64,000 nucleotides of DNA, from positions 106,072 through 170,071 of the forward strand of contig JXTC01000319.1 in the NCBI GenBank assembly GCA_002914845.1, in the 5' to 3' direction. This stretch comes from Trema orientale. Lineage: Eukaryota; Streptophyta; Magnoliopsida; Rosales; Cannabaceae. Positions within the stretch are counted from its first letter, which is position 1; every line of letters begins with the position of its first letter. Positions 46,396-59,096 of this stretch are shown here, piece by piece. Position numbers and translations under genes: made by a program. The notes beneath the pieces are model-generated. The model saw only the letters and a program-made list of their open reading frames with translations. It was not told the DNA's origin and ran no database searches.

Positions 46396-47575
46396 ACCAT
46401 GAGAATAACACAACATCGAAAACAAGCACGAAAATAAGTAAGTATTATGGTACAAGCATGATACAAGTTTGAAAACTAACACTATTAAGCACGAAAATAG
46501 CACGAGTTTGAAAATAGACACAATTATAGACAAAAATAGCATAATATCATTGACAAACACAATATGTTACGAAGATAGACAAGAATAAGAACGACATGAG
46601 CACGATTTAATTACTAATTACTAATTAGTCTGCCAGCATGATACATTACACAAATACGAACGAAAGGCTTTGGCTAATCATGCTTGGGCTGGCATGATAT
46701 GATATGGTTTAACACTTTCTTTTTTTTGAAAAAAAGAAAAAAAAAAAGGAAAGGCAATATCACAAAATTTTATGTATTTTTTTTCTATTTTTAACGTAAA
46801 ATTTTATATTTTAAGAAATATAAGAAAACTTTTGGATTAGTTTTCTTTCATCAATAAATCCTTTGAATTTAAGGACGCGTAAAAAAAAAAAATCCTGCAA
46901 ATTAGTGACAAGGAATTTGTCGAGGTACAAAACTAGATTTGGTATATATTAAATTCATGAGCATGGAGTTTTTTTATTTTTTTATAATTCGAGAATATCT
47001 GAGTGTCATTAATATCTACATTCTTTTTTTTTTTCTATATTTTGATAGATTTATTAGTTTGTAAGTTTTGTTATGGAATTTCGTTCATTAATTCCCTATG
47101 CTTTAATTTTTGTAAGTGGGAGGGGCTAGTTGCCCATATTAATATTGTGTGTGTGTATCAGGTAAAGGGTGAAATTATGTTAAATGACTGGAACTTCATA
47201 TTATCTGCAGTATAGTAAGTTTTGGTGGTTATACAATATTTACTGTATATTATCATATGGTTGTGTTTGGGGAATTTGGCGCTTGACTTGACTCTAAGCG
47301 TTTTGATTGAAAAACAGATCCTTGAGTTGGTGTTTTTTGTTTTTTGTTTTTTTTTTTTTGTTTTCAAGAATATTTTTTTAACGTGTTTTTATCTAGTTTA
47401 CCTTTAATTGAATTTTCACCCCTTTATAAAAATATTAGTTGTTATAATGTGGAAGAATTACACGAGTATGAATTACAAATTTCAGATATCATTTGAGTGC
47501 TTCTCAAAATCCACATGATTAACAGTTACCAAAAATAATCATAGTTACCAAAAAGAAAAAAAAAAGAAATGCACG
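46396..47575. other. Intergenic; possible hAT-type remnants at 46396-46710
   Basis: Repeated AAGCACGAAAATAG-like motifs and GGGCTGGCATGATATG near 46690 resemble the interior and ends of the plant hAT-type repeat suggested at 24297-25169. The rest is AT-rich with a TTTTTGTTTT tract near 47340; no gene. Confidence 0.3.
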
Positions 47576-48503
47576 TAGAGATGCAACTTTGGGTCGCAGT
47601 TCATGGACCAGCCCAAACCCATTCTATTACAGTGTCATGACGGGCGGCCTGTCCTGATATTGTAAATGGTCGGCCCAGCCCGTCAATTATTTATGGAATG
47701 GACTGGGCCATGACATTGTGGCCTGCGGCTTGGCCCACCAAAAATCATAGGATGGGCTGGATCTAAGCCAGGGCCAGGACATGCTAGCCCGCGATAGGCT
47801 AAGGTGGGCTGGCCCATTCTGGTCCATCGCGGGCCAGCACATCCTAGCCCAGCATGGGCTGGTCTATTTTGTAACATTCTTATTTTCTTTTTATATTTTT
47901 TTTTGTTCTTTCTTTTTTTTTTTTAATTTTGTTCTGTATAATTTGAATATTTTATACTATTTTTTCCTTACTGAACTAAGGTTTTGTATTATCCCACTGA
48001 ATTTAACTTGTAAGATTTTTAATAAAGCAGTCATAAATAAAATTTTTGTTAATGGTTTACATAATTAATTAGTTTTATCCATATTAATTTTTTTGATATT
48101 AGTAAATATTTTTTTTATTGTTTATACTAGTTAACACTTAAATTAATTGTATGTAAATTATTTTGGATTTTATACAAAAATAACTTGAAAGTTAAACAAA
48201 ATGTATTTTTTTTTTGTTGTTGAACTAGAATGGGTCGGCCCATGGTTGGCTAGAATGGGTCAACTCACGATGGGCTATTATATGGGCCAGCCTATTTTGG
48301 CCAGTAGGCCGGGCAGTCCTAGCCTGAGGGCCGGTCCAGCCCAATTCACATATAGGGTAACCCATGGGATGAGCTGGGTCGTCTTTTTTCTTCGGTGGGC
48401 CAGACCAACTCACGATAACAACGGACTGGGCCGGGCCGACCCGTGGCCCATGATGGGCCTGCCTAAAATGGGCCGGATTGGGTGGCCCATTGTTGCATCT
48501 CTA
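47576..48503. mobile_element. hAT-type non-autonomous element rich in GGGCC/GGCCC
   Basis: Ends are TAGAGATGCAAC and, complemented, TAGAGATGCAACAATGGGCC. Flanking 8-mers AATGCACG and AATACATT agree at 5 of 8, differing by transitions, as expected for a decayed 8-bp TSD. Both arms are packed with CATGGGCTGG, GGGCCAGC and complementary motifs, and the centre is AT-rich. Open frames inside are artefacts of this composition. Confidence 0.75.
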
Positions 48504-49253
48504 AATACATTAACTCTGCGATTAAGGTCAATGAAAAAAAAAACAAAAAAAAAATGTCATCAAGAAAATCATCAATTTTAATGAATCAATGTGATCTAAA
48601 CTTCTAACTCAACGTGAAGGCGTTGGATAGAGAAAGAGAGGAGAACAAGAATGAATTATTAGAGGAGAAGGTGTTGTGTGCATGAAATTGAAGAGAAAGG
48701 AATGAGAGAGCGTGAAAATTAGCAAAATGAAGTTAAATTAAAAGTAAATAACCAATAACATAAGTGAAAAAAAAAAGGTCTAAAAGGCTTGAAAGGTAAA
48801 CTTGGGCTATATTTGCATCGTAAGTACCGTAAAGGCACTTAGTTTAGTAACAAAAAGAATAAATTGTAAAAGGTAGTTAATATATCTAAAATTATTAGAT
48901 TAAAAAACACATTATATCTCCTTCCTTAACATAACCTTCAATCCTGTATTTTTTTTTTTTAATTTCTCCCTTTCTATAAACTCCTCCATCTCCCAAATTT
49001 CTTTCACTAATTAATCCGAGAATCACCTACTCACATAATTATTCCTCTAAAAACTTTTCTTTATTTTCATTTCTTTTTTCTTTCTTTCTTTCGTGTGTGT
49101 GTGGGAAGAGAGAGGATGGGATTTGTTCTTTGTTTTCCCCCTCTGTACTATGAATTGAAGAAATACCCAGGATGATTCAAATAGATTTGATAGTGATACT
49201 ATTATTTCTTACTATTTTATTTCCTTGGGGCAGTGCTTTTTGGGTGTTGGGAG
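48504..49253. other. Intergenic, nothing recognised
   Basis: A GA-rich stretch (48628-48720), CT-rich runs (48960-49100) and a GTGTGTGTG tract at 49094. No gene supported. Confidence 0.35.
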
Positions 49254-49878
49254 TAGAGATGCCGACCCGGCCCACATATGGTAAGTTCACATGGGCTTTA
49301 AATCAGGCCTAAGTCCAGACAGCCTGAAATATGGCCTGACTCGACACAGCCCATATTCTTATTAAGGGATTTGGCACCGCCCACAGGCCCAGCCCACATT
49401 TTATGCGGGTTTAAGTGGGTCGTGTTTAAATGGGTCGTGCCAATGTATGCTGAACGTAGGCCAAAATATGGACCTAATTTCATTATTATTCTATATTTTA
49501 AAATGTCAAATATGTGCTTATGTGGGCGAAATATGAGCCTAAAACTTGTTCATATTCTTTTAAATTTTGAATAAATTGAAAATAAATAAAAATAATTAAA
49601 TAAATAATATTAAAAGTATATAAATGAAAATATTTAATTAAATTCTTTTTAATTTTTAATTAAAAAATATAATTAAAATTATATATAAGGGGACTAAATA
49701 TGAGTCGACAGAAATGTGGGTCGGGCTAGTGAGCCGATTACTGAGGCCCAGCCCAACTCCTATTATATATAAGGACCAATTCAGACCCACATTCATGTGG
49801 ACCGGGCCGGGCCGGTACTATACTTTTTCTTCGGAATATGGACCGGCCCATAAAGTTCAGCCCACATTGACATCTATA
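49254..49878. mobile_element. Second hAT-type element with 8-bp TSD
   Basis: Left end TAGAGATGCCGACCCGGCCC, complemented right end TATAGATGTCAATGTGGGCT. The flanking 8-mers GTTGGGAG (49246-49253) and GTTAGGAG (49879-49886) match at 7 of 8. Like its neighbour at 47576, the arms are GGCCC-rich and the centre AT-rich, with no transposase. Confidence 0.85.
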
Positions 49879-50084
49879 GTTAGGAGGTAGGTGAGTAATT
49901 TTTGTATTTTAATATCTTATCATTTTTTCCCTTTTTTTTGGGTTCTAGTGTCAATCTTTTTTCCATACTTAAAATTTTGTGTTCTCAATTTATAATGTTA
50001 ATTAATTAATAAAGACTTACTTTTGGTCGTAGGGGCAAAAATATTCTGTACTATTTTTCTGCAAGGTTATTATTTCAAAGTTTA

Positions 50085-50200
50085 TAGCTTCTATAGTAAA
50101 ATGATCGAATTTTGGGCTAAATTTAAGTAAATATTTTTTTTGCAAATGTTATAGTAAAATATCCTCAATATATGTTTATATACCAAGTGTAAAATATTAT
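50085..50200. mobile_element. Single-arm fragment of the 24483-24773 MULE family
   Basis: ATTTTGGGCTAAATTTAAGT, CAAATGTTATAGTAAAATAT and ATATACCAAGTGTAAAAT follow the complemented right arm of the element at 24483-24773 in order. The other arm is missing. Confidence 0.6.
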
Positions 50201-51224
50201 ATACTGTAACCTCCTAGGAATCTCTAGATTTGTAATCTTAGCAGAATTATTATTAATAGACTTAATGTCGAATTTTAATAAGCTTATTTTCACAATGCTT
50301 GAAAATTTGTATGTAGTATGATTATAACGTTAAATTTTATTACGTGAGAAAACTATAATTAGTCTTTGTTTCAACTTGGAAATTCTAAGTTGATTTTCCT
50401 TAATCATAAATTAATTCTACAAAGAACATATTATGTACATCAATTTGATTTAGGTTACCTAAATAAAAATGTGACATGTTTATGTCGTATTAGAAATAAT
50501 TATATCTTATAACCTAAAGTTAATGGTTGCACCAAAATAGTACTATGACTCAAATTGAATGTTTATACAAAGAATTAAATAGACAAATCAATCCAAGAGT
50601 AGAAAATAAGTTGTAAAAAAAGATGAAGACTAGTGAAATTTTATCTTAGGAAGTGATAACTTTAAATTAGTAGAATAAAAAAGGTAAAGGAAAAAAAAGG
50701 AATAAAATTAGTGGATAATTCTAAAAAAAAAAAATATAGACAAAACTAATTGATAGCTTTTATCTCTAAAATAATTCAAAAGGTAAGAAAAGGAAAATGA
50801 TAATGGAGATATTCTTTGGAAGTTAGTTGCTATAATTCAAAGAGGAAGACATAGACAAAACTAATTAGCAGCTTTTGTCTCCAAAATAATTCAAAAATTA
50901 AGAAAAGAAAAATATAGTGGAGATTTTCTTTGGGAGTTAGTGGTATTGGATTCTAAATAATTGAATATAAGAACATATGTAGAAATAATTTAATGGCGGT
51001 ATTCCATTGCCCATGCCTCGCATTCATCTCCGCCTTGATTTCAACTAACCCATCAATCAAATCAAAGGTTTCTTTCCTTTGGTATCTACAGTATGGATAC
51101 TCATACAACATGAGCTTTCGCTTAGTAATTCTCACAAAACAGTTTATTCATAAACAAATAATCTTTTATGAAAATCTGATTATGCTGTTTTATTAAATCA
51201 TTATTTTATACTTTATTGTAAGAT
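50201..51224. other. Intergenic with a short local duplication
   Basis: GACAAAACTAATTGATAGCT near 50739 and GACAAAACTAATTAGCAGCT near 50853, with the following AAAATAATTCAAAA and GGAGATATTCTTTGG-type sequence, show a roughly 115-bp tandem duplication. No gene. Confidence 0.4.
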
Positions 51225-53039
51225 GTTATATTATTATTTTATCTCATTCTTTATCACAAAGTCTTTTATCTTTCTTATAGGCCCTAGTATACGTGCTAAG
51301 TGCGCACTACCGAATGGGGAACTAGGGGAGCGACCCAATTAAAAATACCTATGGTCATAAATTTAACATACTTTTTCTCGGGAATCCTCGCCTAGTGGAG
51401 GTCGGTCTTATTTTCCCTCGGATATTCTCATCTAGTAGAAGTTAGTACGACACCTTTAAATTTTTATCTTATTTAGTCTTCTCTTAATATGAGTAGGTAC
51501 GCTTCAACAACAAATCCAAACTTTATATTCCACTATTACAGCATTTCCTTGTTAAAGTATGCTTAGAGTATTTTAACATGATAACATTATAAAGTAAGGA
51601 TACATCATTTTAATAGCATATGAAATGTATCATCATAAGTATTTTTTATATTTATACATAGGCCACATAATAATAAAGATAAAGGCAAGTTATCACATGA
51701 AATAATCTCAAACATGTCATACTGTAATCATGAAATATTTTCAAAACCATCCATGTTGTAGGTGAGTTTGTACTTACCTTGTAATGTGATTGTCCTAATT
51801 CCACTTATTAATCACGTACGTCTAGGTTAGAGTTTTGTCCTGACGTATGCATGCTCTAATTGTTAGAGTAATTTAAAGTGAACTTATATAATTATTATTT
51901 TTTTTAGACTTCTCAATTACTTAGTGAGTTTAAGACCACTAAGACTCAGTCTTGATCAAACATAAAACTTCACATTTGAGAAATAATGTCGTGTTATTTT
52001 CTTTGACTAATTTATACCTTCAACTTAGATGGATGGGATTTAATATTCCTTAACCCTTTTCATGGTGATCTTTCTAGTCTATCAAAACTTTGATTGTTGA
52101 TTTGATTAATATCTCTTTAATCGGTTAAGTTTTCTTAGTTATTTTGCTCTTCATCAATTACTTTGAATTATTCTTGATTAATTACTTATTCGTAATCATG
52201 GGTCTTATTATGATAAGTGGGCCAAATACACTAATGGCTATACAAATTTTAAATCTGAAATCATACTTTGAGCAAGACATATTATTAGGCATTTTTCACT
52301 CTTCTTAGGCCCATCACTAAACTTGGGCTAAATGCAATTAGGAGCATACATTTTTTAGAGAAAATGTGGTATATGTCCAGTTTTTTAAATTTGGTAAAGT
52401 ATATATCCAGCATTCAAAATTTATAGCAAAATGTCCAAGTTATAAAAATATTTCAGCTAGTTTATATTATGTTTTTCCATTTTGCCCTTAATTAAAAGCA
52501 TCAGGTTTTCCTTTTTTTTTTCTTTTTGTTTCTGTTCGATTTCTTCTGTCTTCTCTCTCTCTCTCTCTCTCTCTCATTCTTATCTCTCGTGATTCTCTCT
52601 CCTTCTACCATTGATGCTCCAAAGCCTTCTTCTCAATTTTTTGTTATTCTCCTCGGATCTTCGGTAGAATATTGTTAATTTTCGGCGTTTCTCTCTATTG
52701 TTCTTCTTCTTCGATGTTTCTCTCTATTGTTTGGTTCATCATCGTCTTCTCCGACGTTGTTTGGTTCGTCTTCTCCGATCTCCAATATTTTTGGCGATTT
52801 CTCTATTCAGATTGGTGGAATCGATCTTGAGTTTTAATATTATTTAGGTATGTATTGGTTTCTTGATTTTGAGTTAATTATATTGTGTATTGGTTTCGGG
52901 GATTTACATTTTCGTTAGTAATTCGTGTTATAATTGATGTTAATTAATGTATAATCTCATTTTTTTTTGTTAGGTCTGAGTATCTTTTTGTATTTTGTTG
53001 TGTGTTTTATTTATTTATTTATTTTTTGTAATTAGTAGT

Positions 53040-54330
53040 GGTTCATTAATTTTTAGTCGTGGTATATATGATTCTTGTAGTAGTATATGAGATTTTTTTC
53101 GAGGTATATGGTATTACTGTTCGCTGATTTTTGTTGATGAATATATTCTATATTTCTTGTTTGGTTCATATATTTTTGGTCTTAGTATATGTATTTTTTA
53201 TATTGGTATATCTCTTTTTTGTTATTATTGGTCAAGATATTCAGTACTCTTATTTGGTTCATATATTCTTGGTCTTGGTATATCTGATTTTTTTTTTCCT
53301 GTTGGTACATGTTGTGTGGTTATTGTTGATTAACATATTAATTATTTTGCTATTATTGATCAAGAGTTCGAACCCAATTGTACTGTTTTTCTGTTCTATT
53401 TTTTTATGGTACACGGTTTTTTGTATTTGGTATATGGATTTTTTATCTTTTTATGTGTGTGTATGTACCTTCTGAACCAGTAGATGTGATTTTTTTTCAT
53501 TAATGTTTGTTTCTTGATTTCTTCGTACAGGTTCATATATTGATTATGAAGTTGATGAATATGGGAATTTCAAGTACCTTTTTACGATGTTTAGAGCTTT
53601 CATTAAAAGGTAGCATTGTTGTAGGCTTATGATATTAGTTGATGGGACATAGGGATCATTCTTTTTTTTTTTTGTATTGAGTTTGTAATTTGTTTTGTTT
53701 TGAAATGAAGGGTTTTTTTTTTCCTTATTTCAATATATGAATTTTTCATCATAGTATATTGATATTTGTCATGGTATATTAGGTTATATAGCAAATTCAT
53801 TACTTTAGATATTTGATATTGTTATTTGTTTCTAAGGGTCTATACTTTCAAGTATATAAATTTTTTGTCTTGGTATATGGAAATTTTATCATGGTATATG
53901 AGGTTATATACTAAATTCATTGCTATATTATTAAAATTTTCTTTGTTGGTGGAATAAAAAAATCGTCGTTGTATATAATATTTATATATATACACACCAG
54001 ATTATGTATGAACACATATGCTGAGAGCAAGTTGTTCTCCCTCTAAATACTGAGAAAGCGAGTACTGATAGGCCAAAAAAGAAAAAGAAACTTTCAGTTT
54101 GTAATTTGTTTTGTTTTGAAACAAAGGGATTTTTTTTTTTCATATTCTGGTACATGAATTTTTTCTCTTGGTATATAAAATTGTTGTTATGGTATATGGG
54201 GTTATATACCAGTTTTATTAATTTAGATATTGGATATTATTATTTTATTTCTATCTATTCTCACACTTTCAAGTACATTATTTTTTGTTATTGGTATATT
54301 AAAATTTAGTCATGGTATATAAAATTATAT
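53040..54330. repeat. Degenerate TGGTATATG array, left half of the MULE
   Basis: Variants of TTGGTATATGGATTTTT and CATGGTATATGAGGTTATA recur dozens of times. A longer segment (GGTTATATA..AAATTCATT..TTAGATATT) repeats near 53780, 53905 and 54205, so higher-order duplication is also present. Confidence 0.7.
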
Positions 54331-54839
54331 TAAAATTTAGTCATATAAACTAAGTTCCAATTCTTAAGATCCATGAAAAAAAATATATTATCATTCCTAA
54401 ATAGTTTTGATCACTCAAGTGTACCTCACAAAGTGAATAACTAGAAGTAAGTAAGTAACCGTTTAGATTCGTATCAAATTACATTATACAAACTGTATGA
54501 ACCAAGGATAAAATTTTCTAATATTCAATATGTTCACAATTAAAAATTTTTAGTACAATAATCCTTATCAAATTAAAAAACCAAAATATCATATTGTTTT
54601 TCCTAAATCAATAAAAGATCATATTTTTTTGTCACTTTCATTTTTGAGTTTCCGTATCACTTGTATATCATGTGTTTCTCTTGTTATCGGCCCAATGATA
54701 AACTTCAACTACTGTCTTTTGCCAAAAAATGCTATTTTATATTGTGTTACTTCCTTTATGCCAACATTCATCATCAATGCCTCCGCTATTTTGATTACAA
54801 ATACGTCGTAGTTAACCCTGTTTTTACGAGAGAAACTGT

Positions 54840-56530
54840 TAATTAATCAAACACAAATTAAAGTGATACTGTAAAATTCATGAACCGCTATTAAAAGTTA
54901 ATGAACCATGATAAAAATTTCATGAACCACCAAGAAAAATCATAAACCACTATAAAAATCATGAACTACTATGAAATTCATGAACCACTGCGCAATTAAA
55001 GACAAAGGAAGAAAGTATCAAACTTGGGGAAAAAAAAGTTGTTGTGATTCACGCAGTAAGCTATAGCATTCAAAATCTAAACCAAATCCTAAGCATTATT
55101 CTTATAAAGAGAAATAAACTCATTCTTATGGTATGGTGCAATAACTAAGAAATGAAGCAAAGAACAACAGCTAAGAAATGAAATAAAGAACAATAACTAA
55201 GACATGAACCATGTACCAAACCACTATAGTTTTTGAAATCCACTATGTGTTTATTGAACATAGTTTTTGAAACTCTATTGTGCTCATTATATAAAGGAAA
55301 GGGACACCAGTATTTGTGCTCAAAGTTTAAGGGATCTTATTGAATAAGAAAAAAAATTACCACAAAATATGAAATGACATGAACCAAATACAAATTAAAA
55401 AAATATATGAACTAAATAAATAATGTTATTAACGAATCACATAAATTTATTAATTAAATACAAATTAAAGCGGTACTGAAAGATTCATGAATCACTATTA
55501 AAAATTAATGAACTACAACGAAAATTTCATGAATATCTAAGAAAAATCATGAACTACTGTGAAAAAATTATGAACTAATATGAAAATTTCATGAACCACT
55601 ATGAAAAAATCACGAACTACTATGAAAATTTCATGAACCATTATGAAAAATTCCAAACTGCAGTTTATATTTCTATAGAATATCACATAAATCTTGTTCT
55701 TATATAGCTATGGTCATTAATATGTGAACCAAAAATTCGTTTATGGACCTACTTATATAGCTATGATTATTGAAAAAATATAAACTGAAACTCCATGATT
55801 CCATAAATTAGAATGAACTATTATAATTTTTTTAGTATTTAAAAGAATAATAATAAGTACTTAATACCAAATGCTCAAGTTTATACAGTTTGCATTAGAT
55901 AACAAAAATACTATGAACCCGAATGAAACACATCATGAACAATTAAGAAAAACTTATGAACTAATATGTAAAACTCATGAACCATACAAATTTGTACATT
56001 AGATCATTGTATGGGTAGAGCAACTCAATAAAATGAATCTAATTACATAAACATCAATTTGACTTTTAAATTGAAAACTATTTGCTAAATATATATTAAG
56101 GGGACATTTAATGAATTAAACAAGAGGAACATAGCAAATGTGAACCATAACAGTAATATCATGAACCACACTCACAAATTCATGAACTAAAGATATAAAT
56201 TTACGAACCAAATAGAATAGTATCAATAAAACAAACTTTTTGTAGCCTGAAAAGCATTCTACATAGTACAAAGCAACTGATCCAATTTCAAAGTATATAT
56301 GTACATATATCATTATTTATATATAAACATTTTTCAATTATTGACTACGATATTATGTGAGTTCAACTCCAATATCTATGAATGATTCACCCAAAATAAT
56401 ATTATAGTAGAAAAAAATCTTCACTCGAATTCATAAATACTATCTGAATTTATATATACCAGAATAACAATATTATGAACCACATTCAAATTTGTATATA
56501 CCACATACAACAAATTATGAACCGACTTTT
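54840..56530. repeat. Degenerate ATGAACCACTATGAAAA array, right half of the MULE
   Basis: Variants of CATGAACCACTATGAAAATT recur about 20-25 times, densest at 54880-55000 and 55480-55650. Complemented it reads AATTTTCATAGTGGTTCATG, partly like the left-hand array, so the two arrays may be decayed inverted arms of a long TIR. Confidence 0.75.
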
Positions 56531-58444
56531 ACATAAGTTAGATCAGATCTAATATATATCAAAACTCATATTTTTCACTATAATCAAGAACTAAAATAGG
56601 AATTAATCAACTAAAAACAAAAACTCTTAAATTTTCAATTGAATCTACCAAAAATTAAAACCTCAAAAGGGATTGAATTTAGAAGCGATTGAATCTAGAA
56701 AAACTAGATTCACTCCAATGTAATTTTTAGGTGATGAACTTTAATCTAATCTTTGAATCGCCCAGTCTTGGGTATGAAATTAAAAAAAAACAAAAAAATA
56801 AGGTTATGTTTCTGTAGTTTTTTATAAATCTAGGTTAATAAAGACACTGAACTTAATAAAAAAGTTTATGAGTAAACTCACTCAATATTCTAGTCAAAAC
56901 TCAAGCTTGAGAAGTCATCAATGGAAGTTTCATCTATGGAGTCTGATAGTTGTTTATATAGAATTTTTTTAATATTGATTTCGATATTGGGGAGTTATGT
57001 GGTTTCGATCTTTGAGGATGGTGCAAGAAAACGATCGCGAAAATGCTAGAGAAAAATGCGAGAAAATTTTGGAGAAGAGGAAAATTAATAGAAAATAGTG
57101 AGAAAGAAGGTAGCCGTTTGGGAAAACTGAGCATAAGTTAAGAAAAATTAGTGGGAAGATAAGAGAGAAAGCTTAGGGCTAATAAAGGTATTTAAGGTAT
57201 AAATTTTCTAACGGGCCTATTTGTAGGACATTTAGCAATAAAAAATGGGCTGTGGTCAAGAATTAAGTTTTGGGCGAAAAACTGGTCATATACCTATGTA
57301 GCCCCATCTTTTATTTCCTATTATTGATTTCATGTCATAAACTTAAGTAAATCTTTTCTTATCCTAATTAGATATCTAAAATAAAGTTTTCAATTTATTC
57401 TTGTACCAAATCTCTAACTTAAACTTTCAAGTTTCATAATTTATATTTTGCTCATAATCTTAAGATTTCTAACATTTATGCCATCCAAAGGTAAACCTTG
57501 AGTTATAGCTTATCTTTTTATTAAAGATTCTTCTTTTATTTATTTTTACACTTTAATATAGTTTTAAAATTGCCTAAAATAATTTTCTCACAGATATGAC
57601 CCATATTTTATCAAAATTACGCTTTTAACCCAAAATACTCAAAATTTTGACATTTTAGTCCCTTCAACTTTTGAGCAAATATTTTTTATTTTTGGAAAGT
57701 ATTTTTAATGGGTAAAAATATTTTCTTAAATATCTTAATCTAAATCATTAAGCTTGGTTCATTTTCATGCATATTTTATTTTAGGGTCTTTCACTTAAAA
57801 ATCTTCCACTTTTGAGTTTAGTGATTTTAATTTTATTTTACTATTATTATTATTATTATTTTAGCCTTTATTATCATGAAGTATTCATATTTAGAGGCTT
57901 AATACATCAACCAAATAAGCCTTGACATAAAAATAAATTATATAATATCTAAAGTAAATCAAATATGTTATTACCCATTTAATCCTTTGTAATATTTATT
58001 TAAACACATAAGAAGTAAGGTGAGGGAACATTTACCTTCCAAGCTTGTATCTTCTTTCTTGGAGTTTTTGGAAACCTTTCCAAGTATCAATATTTTAATA
58101 GAAATCAAAATACTAAAATTAAACTTCTCATAATTTTAGAGCTAAAAAGCTTAATAAACTTAAATGTGTTTATGCAACCTACCTTCCAAAGATCTTTCCT
58201 TCTTCTTCCATAGGTCTCCACCATAAAACTAGGTACTTTTTTCTCTTGATTTCAATTCTTAAATTTTAGAGTTTTTACAGGAAAAGCAAGGATGATAGGT
58301 AATATATTATAGCTCTTGTGGATTTAGAAGAAAGTAAGGTAGGAAGAGTTTTTCTTTTAGAGAAAGGATGATAGGAGAGATGAAAATAGTTTTGGCTAAG
58401 TAATTGAAAAGTTGAGTATGGATTTCCAATTGCCAAATGAAGGG

Positions 58445-58455
58445 TCTATTTATAG
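58445..58455 (-). promoter_or_regulatory. TATA box of the LTR-like repeat
   Basis: Minus-strand CTATAAATAGACCC is a strong plant TATA match inside the LTR-like repeat, followed about 30-60 bases on by a leader. It supports a minus-strand orientation for that repeat. Confidence 0.5.
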
Positions 58456-59096
58456 TGCAAAGATGGAAGGCATCTTACTACAATATGTTACTTTTATTTA
58501 TTTATTTATTTTTCACTATCTCATTTTTTAATTATTCACTCATCCACTACCTTTGTCTTTGTCTCTATTCTCTTTTCTTAGAGACAAATGATTTCAATTA
58601 TGTAAGCTTGATGTTAGTTGAAAATATATTTATAGCTTGTCATTTTATTTCACAATGCATGATTTTATTAAGTTGAACTTGAAAATATATTTTGATTGAA
58701 TGGAGATTAAATGAACATTTTTCAGAACTCAAGGGGTTCTGTCAAAAAGACCAAAACTATCTGAGAAGAGCTTGGGACTTAAGTGGTCCGTATGTGACCA
58801 CCCTCCTCACCTGAGAGCCCTTTATGGTTGCGTATTATTTAAATCACCCCAAGTAAAAAGTCTACAAACAAATTTAAACAAAGGTTACTTAACTATCCTG
58901 AAGCATTTTACATATTTTTAAAATTATCAGATTAAGTAAATGGTTAGCTATGAATATCAACCTCTTAAAAAGAAATAAAAGTATATATATTTTTTTAAAA
59001 AAATTGTCATGAATTTTCAGCATCTAAGTTTCTCTTTTTAAATAAGTAAGCTAAGAATGTAAGTAGTTAACGGTCCGAAAAATCAGATCGTTATAT

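Larger units (their letters stand above)
52358..57304. mobile_element. 4.9-kb non-coding Mutator-like element
   Basis: Flanking 9-mers CATTTTTTA (52349-52357) and CATCTTTTA (57305-57313) match at 8 of 9, the Mutator TSD length. Ends pair as GAGAAAATGTGGTATATGTC and complemented GGGCTACATAGGTATATGAC, followed in both arms by CCAGTTTTT and TTATWGCWAAATGTCC. Each arm then has an inward-reading CT-rich leader-like stretch (52540-52800 plus; 57000-57190 minus), and the rest is degenerate short repeats. No MuDR transposase or zinc finger is visible, so it is non-autonomous. Confidence 0.85.
51225..59093 (-). mobile_element. Probable solo LTR of a Ty3/gypsy-type element, split by a MULE
   Basis: Excluding the insertion at 52358-57304, about 2.9 kb remains. 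At the minus-strand 5' end the sequence reads TATAACGATCTGATTTTTCG then GACCGTTAAC, close to the TGTAACGACCCGATTTTTCG start of many plant LTRs. A TATA box (CTATAAATAGA) lies at 58445-58455. AGGTAAGTACAAACTCACC (about 51758) resembles a splice donor as in the other LTR-like repeats. The far end near 51225 and any TSD are uncertain. No coding sequence. Confidence 0.45.

Noticed and set aside
47683..48581. Several Gly/Pro/Trp-rich ORFs
   Set aside because: Created by GGGCC/TGGCCC motifs of the hAT element; frames overlap on both strands and match no family.
53131..53475. 114-residue hydrophobic ORF, possibly a membrane protein
   Set aside because: Made of TGGTATATG-type repeats in AT-rich DNA, which encode I/L/F/Y/V runs by composition.
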